A stretch of DNA of 64,000 nucleotides from Vulcanimicrobiia bacterium (GTDB taxonomy: Bacteria > Vulcanimicrobiota > Vulcanimicrobiia > Vulcanimicrobiales > Vulcanimicrobiaceae), in contig JAICWY010000007.1 in assembly GCA_025934645.1 (NCBI GenBank), forward strand, positions 1-64,000. Reading direction: 5' to 3'. Shown here piece after piece: positions 35,414-43,311 of this stretch. The first letter of the stretch is position 1; each line of letters starts with the position of its first letter. The translations under genes and the position numbers were made by a program. Below the pieces are notes generated by a model that was given only the letters and a program-made list of their open reading frames with translations, made no database searches and had not been told where the DNA came from.

Positions 35414-36378
35414 TGCACGATATTGCAGGCTTCTTGCGCGGCGTCGGCATCGTGATCCTCATCACGGTGATTGCGGGCATCATTGCGTACATCGGCGATC
35501 GCGTCGGTCATCAAGTAGGACGCAAGCGTCTGACGATCTTCAACATCCGCCCCCGCTATACGTCGACGATCATCGCCGTCGGGACAGGCATGCTGATCGC
35601 GCTGGTGATCACGCTCGTCGCGATCTTCGCCTCGAATCAAGTCCAGACGGCGTTCTTCCGCCTGAACGAAATCAACGCGGAGATCGAAAAAGCGCAGGCG
35701 CACGCGCGCGAGCTCGAGCAGAAGGTCAATAACGCGCAGCTCGTCGTCAACGTCGATCAGCTCATGAGCACGCAGGTCGGACGCATTCCCGTAAACTCCC
35801 CGGCGGGCTTGCGAAAAGACATCGTGCAAAATTTTTATTCGCAAACCGTTACGCAAGTGAATCGCCAATACGCGCGGCCACCGTTCGATCTCAAAAAATT
35901 CGTGCCGCCCTCCAACGTGCAGAAGATGCTGGGCGCGCTTTCCGACAGTCCGCAGATGCAGGCGTGGGTGGCGCAGAGCGACGTGCTGCTGATCGCGACC
36001 GCGGATCAGAATCTGTACATCGGCGATTCCATCCATTTCGGCATCACGCCGGTGCCCGATCGCTTGCTGGTTCAAGGCGGCCGCCCCATCGCGTCGATCT
36101 CCATTCCGGGCGGCAAAAACGCGAGCGCGGACCTCGCGCTCACCCAACTGCTCGGCACGTGGGTGCCGCGTCAGATGTACGTGCAGTTCGGCATGCCCGA
36201 GCAGTTCTCGGCCAACGTGCGGCCGCTGCAGATGATGCCGAATCTCACCGAGATGCGGAAAATGCTCGCGTCAGGCGGCGGCACCTATATCATGACGGCT
36301 TTTGCCGCGGCCGACATCTATCCGCACACGTTCTTCGTGCCGGTGGCCGTGACGCTGCAGAAGGCGCCTTCGGAATGA
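35413..36378 (+). CDS. DUF3084-type membrane-anchored coiled-coil protein
   Basis: A 321-aa protein. Two N-terminal membrane helices (about 11-31 and 51-73) flank a short basic cytosolic loop (GRKRLTIFNIRPRYTST). A periplasmic coiled coil follows (NEINAEIEKAQAHARELEQK), then a folded domain with repeated YIGD/VQGGRP-type strands. It resembles DUF3084 proteins, which in cyanobacteria also lie beside the LptF-type permease. A role in LPS export is inferred from context. ATG overlaps the permease stop (TGATG). Confidence 0.75.
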   Translation: MHDIAGFLRGVGIVILITVIAGIIAYIGDRVGHQVGRKRLTIFNIRPRYTSTIIAVGTGMLIALVITLVAIFASNQVQTAFFRLNEINAEIEKAQAHARELEQKVNNAQLVVNVDQLMSTQVGRIPVNSPAGLRKDIVQNFYSQTVTQVNRQYARPPFDLKKFVPPSNVQKMLGALSDSPQMQAWVAQSDVLLIATADQNLYIGDSIHFGITPVPDRLLVQGGRPIASISIPGGKNASADLALTQLLGTWVPRQMYVQFGMPEQFSANVRPLQMMPNLTEMRKMLASGGGTYIMTAFAAADIYPHTFFVPVAVTLQKAPSE

Positions 36379-36776
36379 TGGGCGCGGTCCTGGGCATCGA
36401 CCCCGGGACGCGCAAGGTCGGCTACGCGATCGTGCTGGACGCGGATTCGCCGGCCGCCGCGCTGGGAATCGAGCCCATCGAGACGCTGCTGGAGCGCTTG
36501 AAGCCCCTGCTCGCGCTGCACCCGATCCGCGCGGTCGCGCTCGGAGGCGGCACCAATGCCGCGGTCTTGGCATCGCGCTTGGAGACCGTAGGCGTTCCGA
36601 TCCATATCATCGACGAAACCGATACAACCTACCGCGCCCGGGCGCTATACTTTGAGGAGAACCCGCCTCGAGGGTGGCGGCGGCTGATTCCTTTGGGCCT
36701 GCAGCTGCCCCCAAGACCCATCGATGATTACGCCGCATTGCTCATCGCCCGGCGCTACATCGCCCTGGGGACCTGA
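36375..36776 (+). CDS. RuvC/YqgF-fold nuclease-like protein
   Basis: A 133-aa small protein with an RNase H-like fold. The first catalytic Asp lies in AVLGIDPGTRKVGYAIV, a later acidic pair in HIIDETDTTYRARAL, and the last in PIDDYAALLIARRYIA. This order resembles YqgF (pre-16S rRNA nuclease) and RuvC-like proteins of cyanobacteria that follow DUF3084 genes. True RuvC is longer. ATG overlaps the DUF3084 stop (ATGATG at 36375). The substrate is not known. Confidence 0.7.
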   Translation: MMGAVLGIDPGTRKVGYAIVLDADSPAAALGIEPIETLLERLKPLLALHPIRAVALGGGTNAAVLASRLETVGVPIHIIDETDTTYRARALYFEENPPRGWRRLIPLGLQLPPRPIDDYAALLIARRYIALGT

Positions 36777-36854
36777 GCAGCCGCCGGCGTATGAAACCCT
36801 CCCGGCAAATGGCCGATAGTAGAAAGTGCCCTTGCTCGCGGGTATGGAGGAGGT

Positions 36855-38000
36855 ATGGTCCGGTTGCCTCGCGTCGCAGCTCTCGCAGTGCTCGTTGCAG
36901 CGCTGTGTTGCGGCATGCGCGCGGCCGCCTCGCCGGTTCCCTCCGCGCACCTGGAAATCGCGCGCGTCTTCAATCCGCAATCTGAATCGCTTCTCGCGCC
37001 GCTGCTTGCGCCGCTCTACGCGCCCGGCCGCGAGCTCTCGTTCATCTCACAAGCCCTCTTCAACATCGCGTTCGCGCCGGCGCCGCTGCCTGCGCGCGTG
37101 TACCAACCGGGCCATGTAAATTTGAACGGCATCGCACCGATGCGCACGTTCACCGCTCCGCCGCTTACCGCATACATTCCGTCGCCCGCGACGCAAGCGC
37201 CGCTTGCGGCAGCATCGGCTTTGCCCGAGCGATACGCCGTCCCGCAAGCGGAAATTGCCGGACCGATCGCCATCCCTGCGAACGTGCCGCAAGTCCGTTT
37301 CGGCGCGTACGCGCCGTACGCGCCGGCACTCAAGGCGATGACCGCGAACGTAAAAATTCCCGTCCGCGTCGGCGGCGTGCACTTCTCGGGCATCGTAAGC
37401 GGATCGCAGACGCAAAGCTCGCATACCGACGCGGTCCGCGCGGTGCAGCTATGCGGAACGGTGGATGAAGGCTCGGCGTGCCCGTACCTGCACGAATCAA
37501 AAGCGCAAAGCGTCGTAGCGGGAACCGATTTCACCGTGCGCACCGGCGATCGTAACCTGAATCTGCAGATCTCCGGCAGCGTGGAGCAACTCTCCAACGG
37601 CGATGCGCAAATCTTCCCGTACGTGCCGCTCGATCCGGAAGAATCATTCGATGCGACCGCGCACGGCGCGGCGGGCGTGCCGGAGAACGCCATGCTGCAG
37701 TATCCCGGCGTCACCGCGCTCGTGAAACACGCGGTCGATGCGAAGGTCGCCGTGCCGCTCACGCAGCGCGTCACGCTGGGTCTTCAATACGATACCTCGC
37801 ATTATCAAGGCGATTACGGAGCGCTCGTGCAAGGACTCGACGCGCGTAAGGATACATATCTGGGCAACGTGACATACCAGCTGCCCAATTCGAGCGCGAT
37901 CACGCTTTCGACGCGCCTGTACCGCTATCAAGATGGTCTGGCGCAAAATTTCAACCTCACGCAGACCCGCACCGATCTGAACTTCACGGTGAAATTCTGA
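36855..38000 (+). CDS. Secreted/outer-membrane beta-barrel-like protein, unknown
   Basis: A 381-aa protein with a signal peptide (ALAVLVAALCCGMRAAAS, cleavage near residue 24). The first 150 residues are Pro/Ala-rich. The C-terminal half has alternating beta strands (VTLGLQYDTSHYQGDY, ITLSTRLYRYQD) and ends in Phe (NFTVKF), so it may form an outer-membrane barrel or bind one. A strong SD, GGAGGAGG, ends one base before ATG 36855; TTG 36864, 10 bases from the SD, may be the true start. First gene of a three-gene run with a TPR protein and a glycosyltransferase. Confidence 0.65.
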   Translation: MVRLPRVAALAVLVAALCCGMRAAASPVPSAHLEIARVFNPQSESLLAPLLAPLYAPGRELSFISQALFNIAFAPAPLPARVYQPGHVNLNGIAPMRTFTAPPLTAYIPSPATQAPLAAASALPERYAVPQAEIAGPIAIPANVPQVRFGAYAPYAPALKAMTANVKIPVRVGGVHFSGIVSGSQTQSSHTDAVRAVQLCGTVDEGSACPYLHESKAQSVVAGTDFTVRTGDRNLNLQISGSVEQLSNGDAQIFPYVPLDPEESFDATAHGAAGVPENAMLQYPGVTALVKHAVDAKVAVPLTQRVTLGLQYDTSHYQGDYGALVQGLDARKDTYLGNVTYQLPNSSAITLSTRLYRYQDGLAQNFNLTQTRTDLNFTVKF

Positions 38001-38836
38001 TCGAAGCCCGGCGCCGTGCCGGCGTTTACGCGATCTTGGCGGCGGCCGTAGCGTTGCTGGTTGCCGCGCTCGGCTACGTGCAGTACGGCTCCGATGCGAT
38101 CTTTTCGTCCGCCGGCACAAGGCATTCGCTCCCCGCGCAGATTCCCGCCGCCGCCGGTTTGCGCGTCTACCGGCAGATCGACCGCATCGCGCCCGCGCCG
38201 TACGTGCACATGATGATTGCGCGCGCCGAATTCGATCGCGGCGACGTGGCCGCGGCGCAAAACGAAGCGTTCCGCCTGCCGCCGTCTTCGGCGCGTGCGG
38301 ATCTGTTGGGACGGATCGCGCGAGCGCGCGGCGATCATGCGCTGGCGCAGCGCTATTTTATTGCGGCCGATGATGTGTTCGCAATCGGCGACGAAGTCGA
38401 CGATCTCGCGAAGCGCGATCCGGCACGGGCCTATCGGGTGCAAGATTTATTCGTGCAGCGTTTACAGCGCACTGCTACGCACCCCGACGCGCTCGCCGAA
38501 GCGTATTGGCGCCTCGGCGTGCTGGCCTCGAAGACCGCGCGACCGGCGCTCGCGATGCAGCATTACCTGCAAGCCGTTTCCCTCTCGCCGCTCTCGGCAA
38601 AGTACCTCATTGCCGCCGGATTCCAGTCGTACGATCTGCACGAGTACGCGCCCGCGCGAACGTATTTCGTACGCGCCGTTGCCGTAGATCCGGCGAGCGC
38701 GGATGCGTATGCGGGCGCGGGAATGGCCGAGTTCAAACTTGGAAACCGAGCGGCGGCGCAGCGCTACGCCGAGCGCAGCCGCAGCTACGACCCGCATTCG
38801 CATCCGCTCGCCACACTCGACAACCTTCTGAAATGA
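37997..38836 (+). CDS. Membrane-anchored TPR protein (probable CTG start)
   Basis: A TPR-like protein of about 279 aa. The shortest ATG/GTG/TTG-type start is TTG 38036, but the frame extends in the same register to CTG 37997. That gives a basic anchor (EARRRAGVY followed by a hydrophobic run AILAAAVALLVAALGY). The CTG would sit in a CTGA overlap with the preceding stop, like the GTGA and TTGA overlaps elsewhere. At least four helical repeats follow (AEAYWRLGVLASKTARPALA, then YAGAGMAEFKLGNRAAA). The periplasmic side is likely. Function unknown. Confidence 0.65.
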   Translation: MIEARRRAGVYAILAAAVALLVAALGYVQYGSDAIFSSAGTRHSLPAQIPAAAGLRVYRQIDRIAPAPYVHMMIARAEFDRGDVAAAQNEAFRLPPSSARADLLGRIARARGDHALAQRYFIAADDVFAIGDEVDDLAKRDPARAYRVQDLFVQRLQRTATHPDALAEAYWRLGVLASKTARPALAMQHYLQAVSLSPLSAKYLIAAGFQSYDLHEYAPARTYFVRAVAVDPASADAYAGAGMAEFKLGNRAAAQRYAERSRSYDPHSHPLATLDNLLK

Positions 38837-39855
38837 GCGTCGCGCTGGACATGCAGCTCGCGCTGGGAACGGCGACGGGCATCGGCGAGTATGCGCGCGG
38901 TCTCGCCGGCGCCCTGCAAGCGCAAGGCGAATCCATCGTAGAACTCTGCGAGCCGCGCTTGGATCCGTGGCGATTCGATCGCCGAGTGCTTTGGGATCAG
39001 ATCCTGCTGCCGCGTGCCGCGCGCGCCAGCGGCGCACAGTTGCTGCACTGCCTGTCGGGAACGATGCCGCTGCGTCTGCGCATGCCCGCCATTGTAACCG
39101 TGCACGACGTTGCATGGCTCAAAGTGCAACGCCATACGCGTGCGTATGCGCGATACTACTTCGGCGCATTCTCCGTCGCGCGTTATCGCGCGGCCCGCGC
39201 AATTGTCGTCGATTCGGCATTCTCGCGCGACGAGCTGCTGAACGCGATCGACGTCCCGCAGGAACGCGTTCACGTCGTGTATCCGGGCGTCGCGCAAGAC
39301 TTCTGCAGCATCGTGCGCGCACCGTCGGAAGAGCCGCTGATTCTCGTGCCGGGCACCGTGGAGCGGCGCAAGAATCTCGAAGTGCTGATTCGCGCGCTTC
39401 CCGCTTTGCCGGGTGTGCGGCTCGTTTCGGTGGGCCCGTTCACGCCCTACCGCGAGGAGTGCGAGCGTTTTGCGCGCGATGCCGGCGTTGCGGATCGCGT
39501 GGAATTCCGCGGCTACGTTCCGCGATCCGAACTGTTGCAGCTGTACGCGCGCTGCGCGCTGGTTGCGGTCCCGTCGCGGTACGAAGGCTTCGGATACGCC
39601 GCGGCGCAGGCACTGTGCGCAGGTGCGCCGCTGATCGTTTCGGATCGCGCATCGTTGCCCGAAGTCGTGAACGGCGCCGCGCCGGCGATCTGTGCCGATG
39701 ACGACAGCGCTTGGGCAGGCGAAATCGGCAAATTGCTTCAGAATGCGGCGGAGTCGCGGTCGCGCGCCGACGCGGCGCGGCAAGTTGCGACGAAGCGCTA
39801 TGCGTGGCATACTGCGGCGGCGCGCATGCGCGAATTGTACGCAGCCGGCACGTAG
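38833..39855 (+). CDS. GT4-family glycosyltransferase
   Basis: A 340-aa glycosyltransferase with a Rossmann-type GT-B fold. The start VALDMQLALGTATGIGEYARG has the GIGxYA loop of GT4 enzymes. VHDVAWLKVQ and HVVYPGVAQ follow, and the C-terminal donor domain has PGTVERRKNLEVLI, FRGYVPRSELLQLYA, and PSRYEGFGYAAAQALC with the E-x7-E-type segment. ATGA overlap with the TPR gene. The sugar and acceptor are unknown. The neighbouring barrel and TPR genes suggest cell-surface glycan assembly. Confidence 0.88.
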   Translation: MSVALDMQLALGTATGIGEYARGLAGALQAQGESIVELCEPRLDPWRFDRRVLWDQILLPRAARASGAQLLHCLSGTMPLRLRMPAIVTVHDVAWLKVQRHTRAYARYYFGAFSVARYRAARAIVVDSAFSRDELLNAIDVPQERVHVVYPGVAQDFCSIVRAPSEEPLILVPGTVERRKNLEVLIRALPALPGVRLVSVGPFTPYREECERFARDAGVADRVEFRGYVPRSELLQLYARCALVAVPSRYEGFGYAAAQALCAGAPLIVSDRASLPEVVNGAAPAICADDDSAWAGEIGKLLQNAAESRSRADAARQVATKRYAWHTAAARMRELYAAGT

Positions 39856-39860
39856 GACCT

Positions 39861-41519
39861 TTAGTAGATCGGTGAACCCGGTGCGCCGGGGGCGACGCTG
39901 CCGTCGTCGGGCGCGAAGACTAAGCGCAGCGGATAGCTCGAACCGCTGTCCGGTATCGTTTGAATCGCGACGCGCACGAAGCCGTGTGCCGGAACCACGT
40001 ACTGCCGCACCTTGTACCGCGAGAACGGCGGTACTTGATGCGATTGAATGAGCACTCCGTCGATCAGATACGTGCCGGTAGCGCGCCCGCCGCGCGGGTT
40101 TTCGTAGATGGCGATCGGCTGCGGCGCCGCCGTCGGGTTCTGCACTTTGATCACGAACGATTGCAGCACGCCGTAGTCGCCGGCGAGCGCTTCGCCTTGC
40201 ATCAGATTCGGCAGCGGAATTTGACCGATGGGCAATTCCAAATACGGATCCGTCGTATTCCACAGCGCGCTGTAGTGGAACTCCGGAATTTTGTAGACGC
40301 CGCGCGCGTGCGGGTGGTCGCCGGAAAGCAGCTCGGTGCTCGCGAGCGATTCGTCCGGCGGCGAAGTCGCGTCTTGCGCGAACAGCGTCAAGTGTACGGT
40401 GCTGCCGTTCAGCACACGCAGTTGCAGCAAGCTGGCGACGACGTTTTTCGCAGGCAGCGGCTGCTCCGCCAGATTGATCGCCGTGCTTCCCGGAATCACG
40501 AGCACGCGGCCCTCGTTCTGCACCAAGTGCTGCAAGAAACGGAGCGTCGCTTCGTGGCCCGTGAGCATTTCGTTCGGATCGGGTCCGCCCGCGCCGGTGA
40601 TGAATTGCACGATCGCCGGTTCGGGGGAGAGATTTTGCGCGCGCAGCACGATGCGCCGGTCCGGTTGCCCGGGCGGATTGTAATGGAAGTACAAAAAGCG
40701 CGACGGCTGCGAGTGCTGCAGATCCTGTGCGAAGAGCACGCCGTTTTCGGTGAGCTTCTCCGGGAAATCGCTCACCATCAGTGAGTCCGGCATGATCTTA
40801 GGCGCAGCCATGTTCTCGACGCGTACCCGCGTTGCGCCCTCAACGGTGAAGTACTGATCGCCCTGAAGCAAGATCGGGACGGTTACCGACGCGATATCAT
40901 CCTGCGCGAGCGGTTTGTCGTAACGGATCTCGTCGATGGAGGCCGCAACTTGTGCGCCCGGGCGCGGCTGCACCAGGCGCATCGCTTCGGCGTACGCCTG
41001 TTCTTTGATGAAGTCCGGGCTCGCAGGGTCGCCGGTGATGCGGATAGCGGCTTCCGCCGGAATCGTGCCCGCGTAGTACGCCACGCGCACGGGGATGCTC
41101 GCGCTTACGCCGCGCTGGTCGGTAACCGTCAGCGTGGTAGCGCCGGGCGCTTTGCCCGTGATGGTGATCGTTTGTGCCGCCTGATCGACCCCGACATCGG
41201 CAAGTGCGGGGTTGGCGATCGCCGCGGTAATCGTCCCCAGCACGGAACTGAGCCGCAACGTCTGCTCCGCTCCGACGGCAACGAACGCCGCCGCCGGCTG
41301 CACCGCGATGGGGGGCTGCGTCGGCGCGGGCGTAGGACTGAGCGCGGGCGCGGGCGAGATGCTTGGGCCGGGCGAGGGCAGCGCCGTCGCTTGCGGCGCC
41401 GGTGCCGGCGGATTGGGTGACGCGGGCGGCGCAGGCGGATTGACCTGCGCGCCCAGCGGGCCGAGGCAAAGCAGAAGAGCCGCCGCCGGGACGGCGGCCC
41501 AGAGCGCAGCGCGTTTCAC
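39861..41519 (-). CDS. Secreted protein with pilus-assembly N-like domain
   Basis: A 552-aa protein: signal peptide (about 1-24), then a Pro/Ala/Ser-rich linker of about 45 residues, then a small domain (VGAEQTLRLSSVLGTIT, ADVGVDQAAQTITITGKAPG, TTLTVTDQRG) that resembles the N-terminal domain of CpaC/secretin-type pilus-assembly proteins. The remaining 380 residues are beta-rich with repeated VQNP- and NLSPEPA-type strands, without a recognised family. It has no secretin C-terminal domain. It converges with the glycosyltransferase gene and lies 3 bp downstream of the recQ stop. Confidence 0.6.
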   Translation of the reverse strand: MKRAALWAAVPAAALLLCLGPLGAQVNPPAPPASPNPPAPAPQATALPSPGPSISPAPALSPTPAPTQPPIAVQPAAAFVAVGAEQTLRLSSVLGTITAAIANPALADVGVDQAAQTITITGKAPGATTLTVTDQRGVSASIPVRVAYYAGTIPAEAAIRITGDPASPDFIKEQAYAEAMRLVQPRPGAQVAASIDEIRYDKPLAQDDIASVTVPILLQGDQYFTVEGATRVRVENMAAPKIMPDSLMVSDFPEKLTENGVLFAQDLQHSQPSRFLYFHYNPPGQPDRRIVLRAQNLSPEPAIVQFITGAGGPDPNEMLTGHEATLRFLQHLVQNEGRVLVIPGSTAINLAEQPLPAKNVVASLLQLRVLNGSTVHLTLFAQDATSPPDESLASTELLSGDHPHARGVYKIPEFHYSALWNTTDPYLELPIGQIPLPNLMQGEALAGDYGVLQSFVIKVQNPTAAPQPIAIYENPRGGRATGTYLIDGVLIQSHQVPPFSRYKVRQYVVPAHGFVRVAIQTIPDSGSSYPLRLVFAPDDGSVAPGAPGSPIY

Positions 41520-41522
41520 GCG

Positions 41523-43184
41523 CTAGGCGATTTTGGCTTCTTGACGGCTCACCGCGGAGGCGAGCAACGTTTTATAGCCGACACTCGGAAACAGCACGGT
41601 GACCAGGTCTTTTTCGGCCCGCTCGACGGTGCCCTGTCCGAATTTCGGATGAAAGACGATGTCGGTGATGCGAAAGCCGCCCGGCGCGATGGTAACCTCG
41701 CCGTGCACCATGGTTGCGGGCCGGCGTGCCGCAGCGGCCGCTGCGCGCAAGCAGTTGTCACAAGCGCCGCAGTTCCCGGTATCGTAGTCCTCGCCGAAGT
41801 AGTTCAGGATGAACTTGCGCCGGCACGAGGTCGTTTCCGCGTACTGCAGCATCATCGCGAGCTTGCTCTGATCGTACGATTTCTTCGTTTCGTAGCTCGC
41901 CAGATTCAGCACGAGATCGCGGTTCTTGCGCGCACCTTCGGTAAGGCTGTACTTCGAGCGGCTAATCGTTTCGATGAAGCCGCCCTTTTTGAGCAGCGCC
42001 AGAATGACTTTGAGTTTGGTGAGCGGCAGTTGCAGAATTTTGCGAAGATCCGTCATCGAGACGCCGCCTTCTTGAGCGCCGAAAATCTCGAGCGTACCGA
42101 AGACTTTCTGCACTTCCTCGATGTCCGGGTATTTGCCCGTGAGGAAGTAGTTCTGCACGCGCGTGTCGCTCATGCGGTAAATAAGCGTGCAGCGTGAGGG
42201 TAAACCGTCGCGGCCTGCGCGGCCGGCCTCCTGCGTGTACGCTTCTACCGAGCCCGGCAGATCGTAATGCACCACGAAGCGGATGTTCGGCTTGTCGATG
42301 CCTAGGCCGAACGCATTCGTCGCGACGACGGCACGGATGTGCTCGTCCATGAACAGTTCGTGCACCGAGGTACGGTCTTGCTTTTGCAATTTCGAGTGAT
42401 AGACGGCGGCCGGAATATCCAGGTGGTCTTGCAGATATTTCTGCACTTCCAGCGCGTTTTTGATCGTCGCCGTGTAGATGATACCCGTTCCTTCCAACTC
42501 GTCGCTCAGGAACAGGTTTTTCAAAATTTTAAGTTTGTCCGATTCTTTTTCCGCGCGGCGGACGTCGTAGATCAGGTTCGGGCGGTCGAATCCCTTGACG
42601 ATCGGCTTGACCGACGGAATGCCGAGCTGATGCAGAATGTCTTCGCGGACGGCAGGCGTCGCGGTTGCGGTCAGCGCGAGGACCGTCGGATGCCCGAGGC
42701 GTTCGATGACGTGTCCGAGCGCGAGATACGCCGGCCGGAAATCGTGGCCCCACTGGCTGATGCAGTGCGCTTCATCGACGACGAAGAGCGGAACTTCAAT
42801 CGAGCGCAGCAGCTGCGTGAACGTTTCGTCTTCCAGCTTCTCCGGCGTGACGAACACGATCTTGATGTTCCGTGCGCGGATGCGTTCGATGGCGGCGGCT
42901 TCTTGATCTTCCGAAAGCGTAGAGTTCAGCGCGACGACTTCGTTGATGCCGAGCTCCCGCAGCATGTCGAGCTGATCTTTCATCAGCGCGATCAGCGGAC
43001 TCACGACGACGGTCGTACCGGGGAGCAGCAACGCGGGCAACTGGTAGGTCAGACTCTTGCCCGCTCCCGTAGCCAAAATCGCGAGCGTGTCTTGACCCGC
43101 GACGACGCGGCTGACGACCTCTTCCTGACCCGGTTGAAATGACTCGAAACCGAACTTCTCACGAAGCGCAGCCCGCAAATTCAC
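41523..43184 (-). CDS. recQ: RecQ-family ATP-dependent DNA helicase
   Basis: 3'-5' DNA helicase. From GTG 43182-43184 the protein is 553 aa. This start has SD AGGTAG a few bases upstream and gives the typical opening NLRAALREKFGFESFQPGQE. The longer frame to 43217 lacks an SD. Walker A ATGAGKSLTYQ, DEAH box VDEAHCISQWGHDFRP and the motif VI region QEAGRAGRDG are present. The zinc-binding CGACDNC with upstream CRRK is also present. In place of HRDC it ends with an HPKFGQGTVERAEKD domain like those on some UvrD/RecQ helicases (DUF3553-like). Confidence 0.92.
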   Translation of the reverse strand: MNLRAALREKFGFESFQPGQEEVVSRVVAGQDTLAILATGAGKSLTYQLPALLLPGTTVVVSPLIALMKDQLDMLRELGINEVVALNSTLSEDQEAAAIERIRARNIKIVFVTPEKLEDETFTQLLRSIEVPLFVVDEAHCISQWGHDFRPAYLALGHVIERLGHPTVLALTATATPAVREDILHQLGIPSVKPIVKGFDRPNLIYDVRRAEKESDKLKILKNLFLSDELEGTGIIYTATIKNALEVQKYLQDHLDIPAAVYHSKLQKQDRTSVHELFMDEHIRAVVATNAFGLGIDKPNIRFVVHYDLPGSVEAYTQEAGRAGRDGLPSRCTLIYRMSDTRVQNYFLTGKYPDIEEVQKVFGTLEIFGAQEGGVSMTDLRKILQLPLTKLKVILALLKKGGFIETISRSKYSLTEGARKNRDLVLNLASYETKKSYDQSKLAMMLQYAETTSCRRKFILNYFGEDYDTGNCGACDNCLRAAAAAARRPATMVHGEVTIAPGGFRITDIVFHPKFGQGTVERAEKDLVTVLFPSVGYKTLLASAVSRQEAKIA

Positions 43185-43227
43185 GACACTACCTCGTTCC
43201 ATCGCCATGGCAGACACACGTGCACCC

Positions 43228-43246
43228 CTTTAGTAAAACTCTAAAG
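43228..43246. promoter_or_regulatory. Small palindrome in the recQ-dnaX divergent region
   Basis: CTTTAG (43228-43233) and CTAAAG (43241-43246), perfect 6-bp arms with a 7-bp spacer, lie in the 127-bp gap between divergent recQ and dnaX. It could be an operator. No regulator is proposed. Confidence 0.35.
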
Positions 43247-43311
43247 AAGCACCGCACGAAGAGTATACCCTCCGGCAGGCGCGCCGAAACGCGGAAAAGT
43301 AACTACTTCAG

